Assembly: GCA_030696285.1 (NCBI GenBank)
Contig: JAUYSQ010000084.1
Location: 1-33,557, forward strand
Length of the DNA: 33,557 nucleotides
Source: Sulfuricurvum sp.
GTDB lineage: Bacteria; Campylobacterota; Campylobacteria; Campylobacterales; Sulfurimonadaceae
Direction of reading: 5' to 3'
A model generated the notes under the pieces. The model saw nothing but the letters and a program-made list of their open reading frames with translations, was not told the DNA's origin and searched no databases. The position numbers and the translations under genes are program-made. Positions 32,661-33,557 of the stretch are shown here, piece after piece; position 1 is the first letter of the stretch, and every line of letters begins with the position of its first letter.

Positions 32661-33557
32661 TTATCGATCCTTGATTTCAAAAGGGAGTTGGCGAAATGTA
32701 ATTCCTGCATCTTTAAGTTTTTGAGGGTCAATGGTACATGATGCAGCATATACGATTCGAGATTTGTTAGTATCTTTGAGGATTTGAGCAAGCTTTTTAC
32801 GCTCAAACGTATCGAAGAAAAGATAGAGCCCACTTTCATTAAATGAACCGATATAAGGCAATGTTGCTTTGGTTTCGAGAGGTACGCCGTATTCACTAAA
32901 AAAGAGATGTTTGGCGAGTGCTTCAGCGGAAACTTCAGGGTTTAATGCTCCATTTTCATCTTTGATAGGTTCTCCAAGTTCACAGTAACGAAATCCGCCA
33001 CCTGTTGCTTTTACCGTTCCGTACCCTTCAATTACTCTTTTAACTCGTTCAGCAGTTATCTCCCGCGCATAGTCTTCCATTTCAACTAAAACAAACTTTC
33101 TACTTCCACCATCTTCTGCATTTTGCATTAATACAGCGTGTGCAGTTGTACCAGAGCCTGCAAAACTATCAAGAACAATATCGCCAGGATTAGTGGCAAT
33201 TTCAAGAATTCGACGAATTAAGCGAGTCGGTTTAGGTGTATCAAAAGGTGTTTCGTGTTGCAAAATAGCATTAATTTCTTTTTTTGCCTCTTGATTATGA
33301 CTTGCATCTGTATTTGTCCACCATGTCCATGAACTAATACCTTTAGTTTCAGAAAGATAAGTTTTTACACGGGGTCTACTTTTCCCATCTTTTCCAAACC
33401 ACATTCGATTATCAGCCAATAAGTTTTGAAAAACAGATTCAATGTTTGCCCAACAACGTCCTAGTGGAGGTTCATATTCTGCCCCACCTGGAGTTCTCAA
33501 TTTATACATTTGATTTGGTCGAAATCCTTGTGCAGTAAAATCTGTTGACGTCCACAG
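32661..33557 (-). CDS. mod: Type III DNA methyltransferase Mod subunit (5' part outside window)
   Basis: Adenine-N6 methyltransferase and specificity subunit of the type III system; only the C-terminal 298 residues are present. The frame stays open to the window edge, so the ATG at 33509 is internal. Seen: WTWWTNTDASHNQEAKKEI, TPKPTRLIRRILEIATNPGDIVLDSFAGSGTTAHAV (SAM-binding motif I, FxGxG) and KFVLVEMEDYAREITAERVKRVIEGYG. Motif I following the target region is the beta-class order of Mod enzymes; the DPPY motif and most of the recognition region lie beyond the window. Recognition sequence unknown. Confidence 0.93.
   Translation of the reverse strand: MWTSTDFTAQGFRPNQMYKLRTPGGAEYEPPLGRCWANIESVFQNLLADNRMWFGKDGKSRPRVKTYLSETKGISSWTWWTNTDASHNQEAKKEINAILQHETPFDTPKPTRLIRRILEIATNPGDIVLDSFAGSGTTAHAVLMQNAEDGGSRKFVLVEMEDYAREITAERVKRVIEGYGTVKATGGGFRYCELGEPIKDENGALNPEVSAEALAKHLFFSEYGVPLETKATLPYIGSFNESGLYLFFDTFERKKLAQILKDTNKSRIVYAASCTIDPQKLKDAGITFRQLPFEIKDR

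Overview
The window looks like a chromosomal segment of a Campylobacterota (epsilonproteobacterial) species, most likely a Sulfuricurvum/Sulfurimonas-type free-living bacterium. This is inferred from the moderately AT-rich composition, the style of the core proteins, TATAAT -10 boxes without an obvious -35, and a nitrogen-fixation gene (nifE). No taxonomic search was possible.

Layout. (1) 1-12327 is core chromosome: a truncated mscS channel gene and nifE (minus), then ychF and an unknown gene (plus). A minus-strand block follows: thrC, and an overlapping nadE - degT-like - lpxK - argB operon. A divergent plus-strand block holds an uracil-DNA-glycosylase-like gene, a periplasmic-binding-like protein, a ferritin-like protein and an ankyrin protein, and ybgC closes it on the minus strand. 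(2) 12361-18842 is a small AT-rich mobile element. It carries a tyrosine integrase placed against the 5' end of ybgC, an excisionase-like HTH protein, a RepA-like ATPase, an unknown gene, a divergent CI-like repressor, a TraK-like small protein and a three-gene plus-strand operon of unknown function. Strong palindromes occupy its two divergent promoter regions. (3) 18843-19279 is non-coding and dense in palindromes and repeats. It leads into a second, catalytically intact tyrosine recombinase (19280-20167). (4) 20164-23331 holds two secreted Sel1/Hcp-like proteins, a divergent XRE regulator behind a double inverted repeat, and a minus-strand cluster of small membrane proteins of unknown function. 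(5) 23702-33557 (window end) is a defence island on the minus strand: type III restriction-modification mod (truncated by the window) and res, then a sacsin-like GHKL ATPase with a DUF3883 nuclease-like tail, a DUF4209 protein with a HEPN-type RNxxxH motif, and an HNH protein with a large unknown C-terminal region.

The five defence genes are packed with gaps of 0-28 nt and good ribosome binding sites, so they could be one transcription unit: a type III R-M system with three appended genes (ATPase/nuclease, putative RNase, putative DNase). The last two genes are visibly more AT-rich than the first three, suggesting stepwise assembly. This is the strongest candidate for an undescribed system here. 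No tRNA, rRNA, CRISPR array or insertion sequence was recognised. No certain attL/attR pair was found, so the outer limits of the mobile region are unknown.
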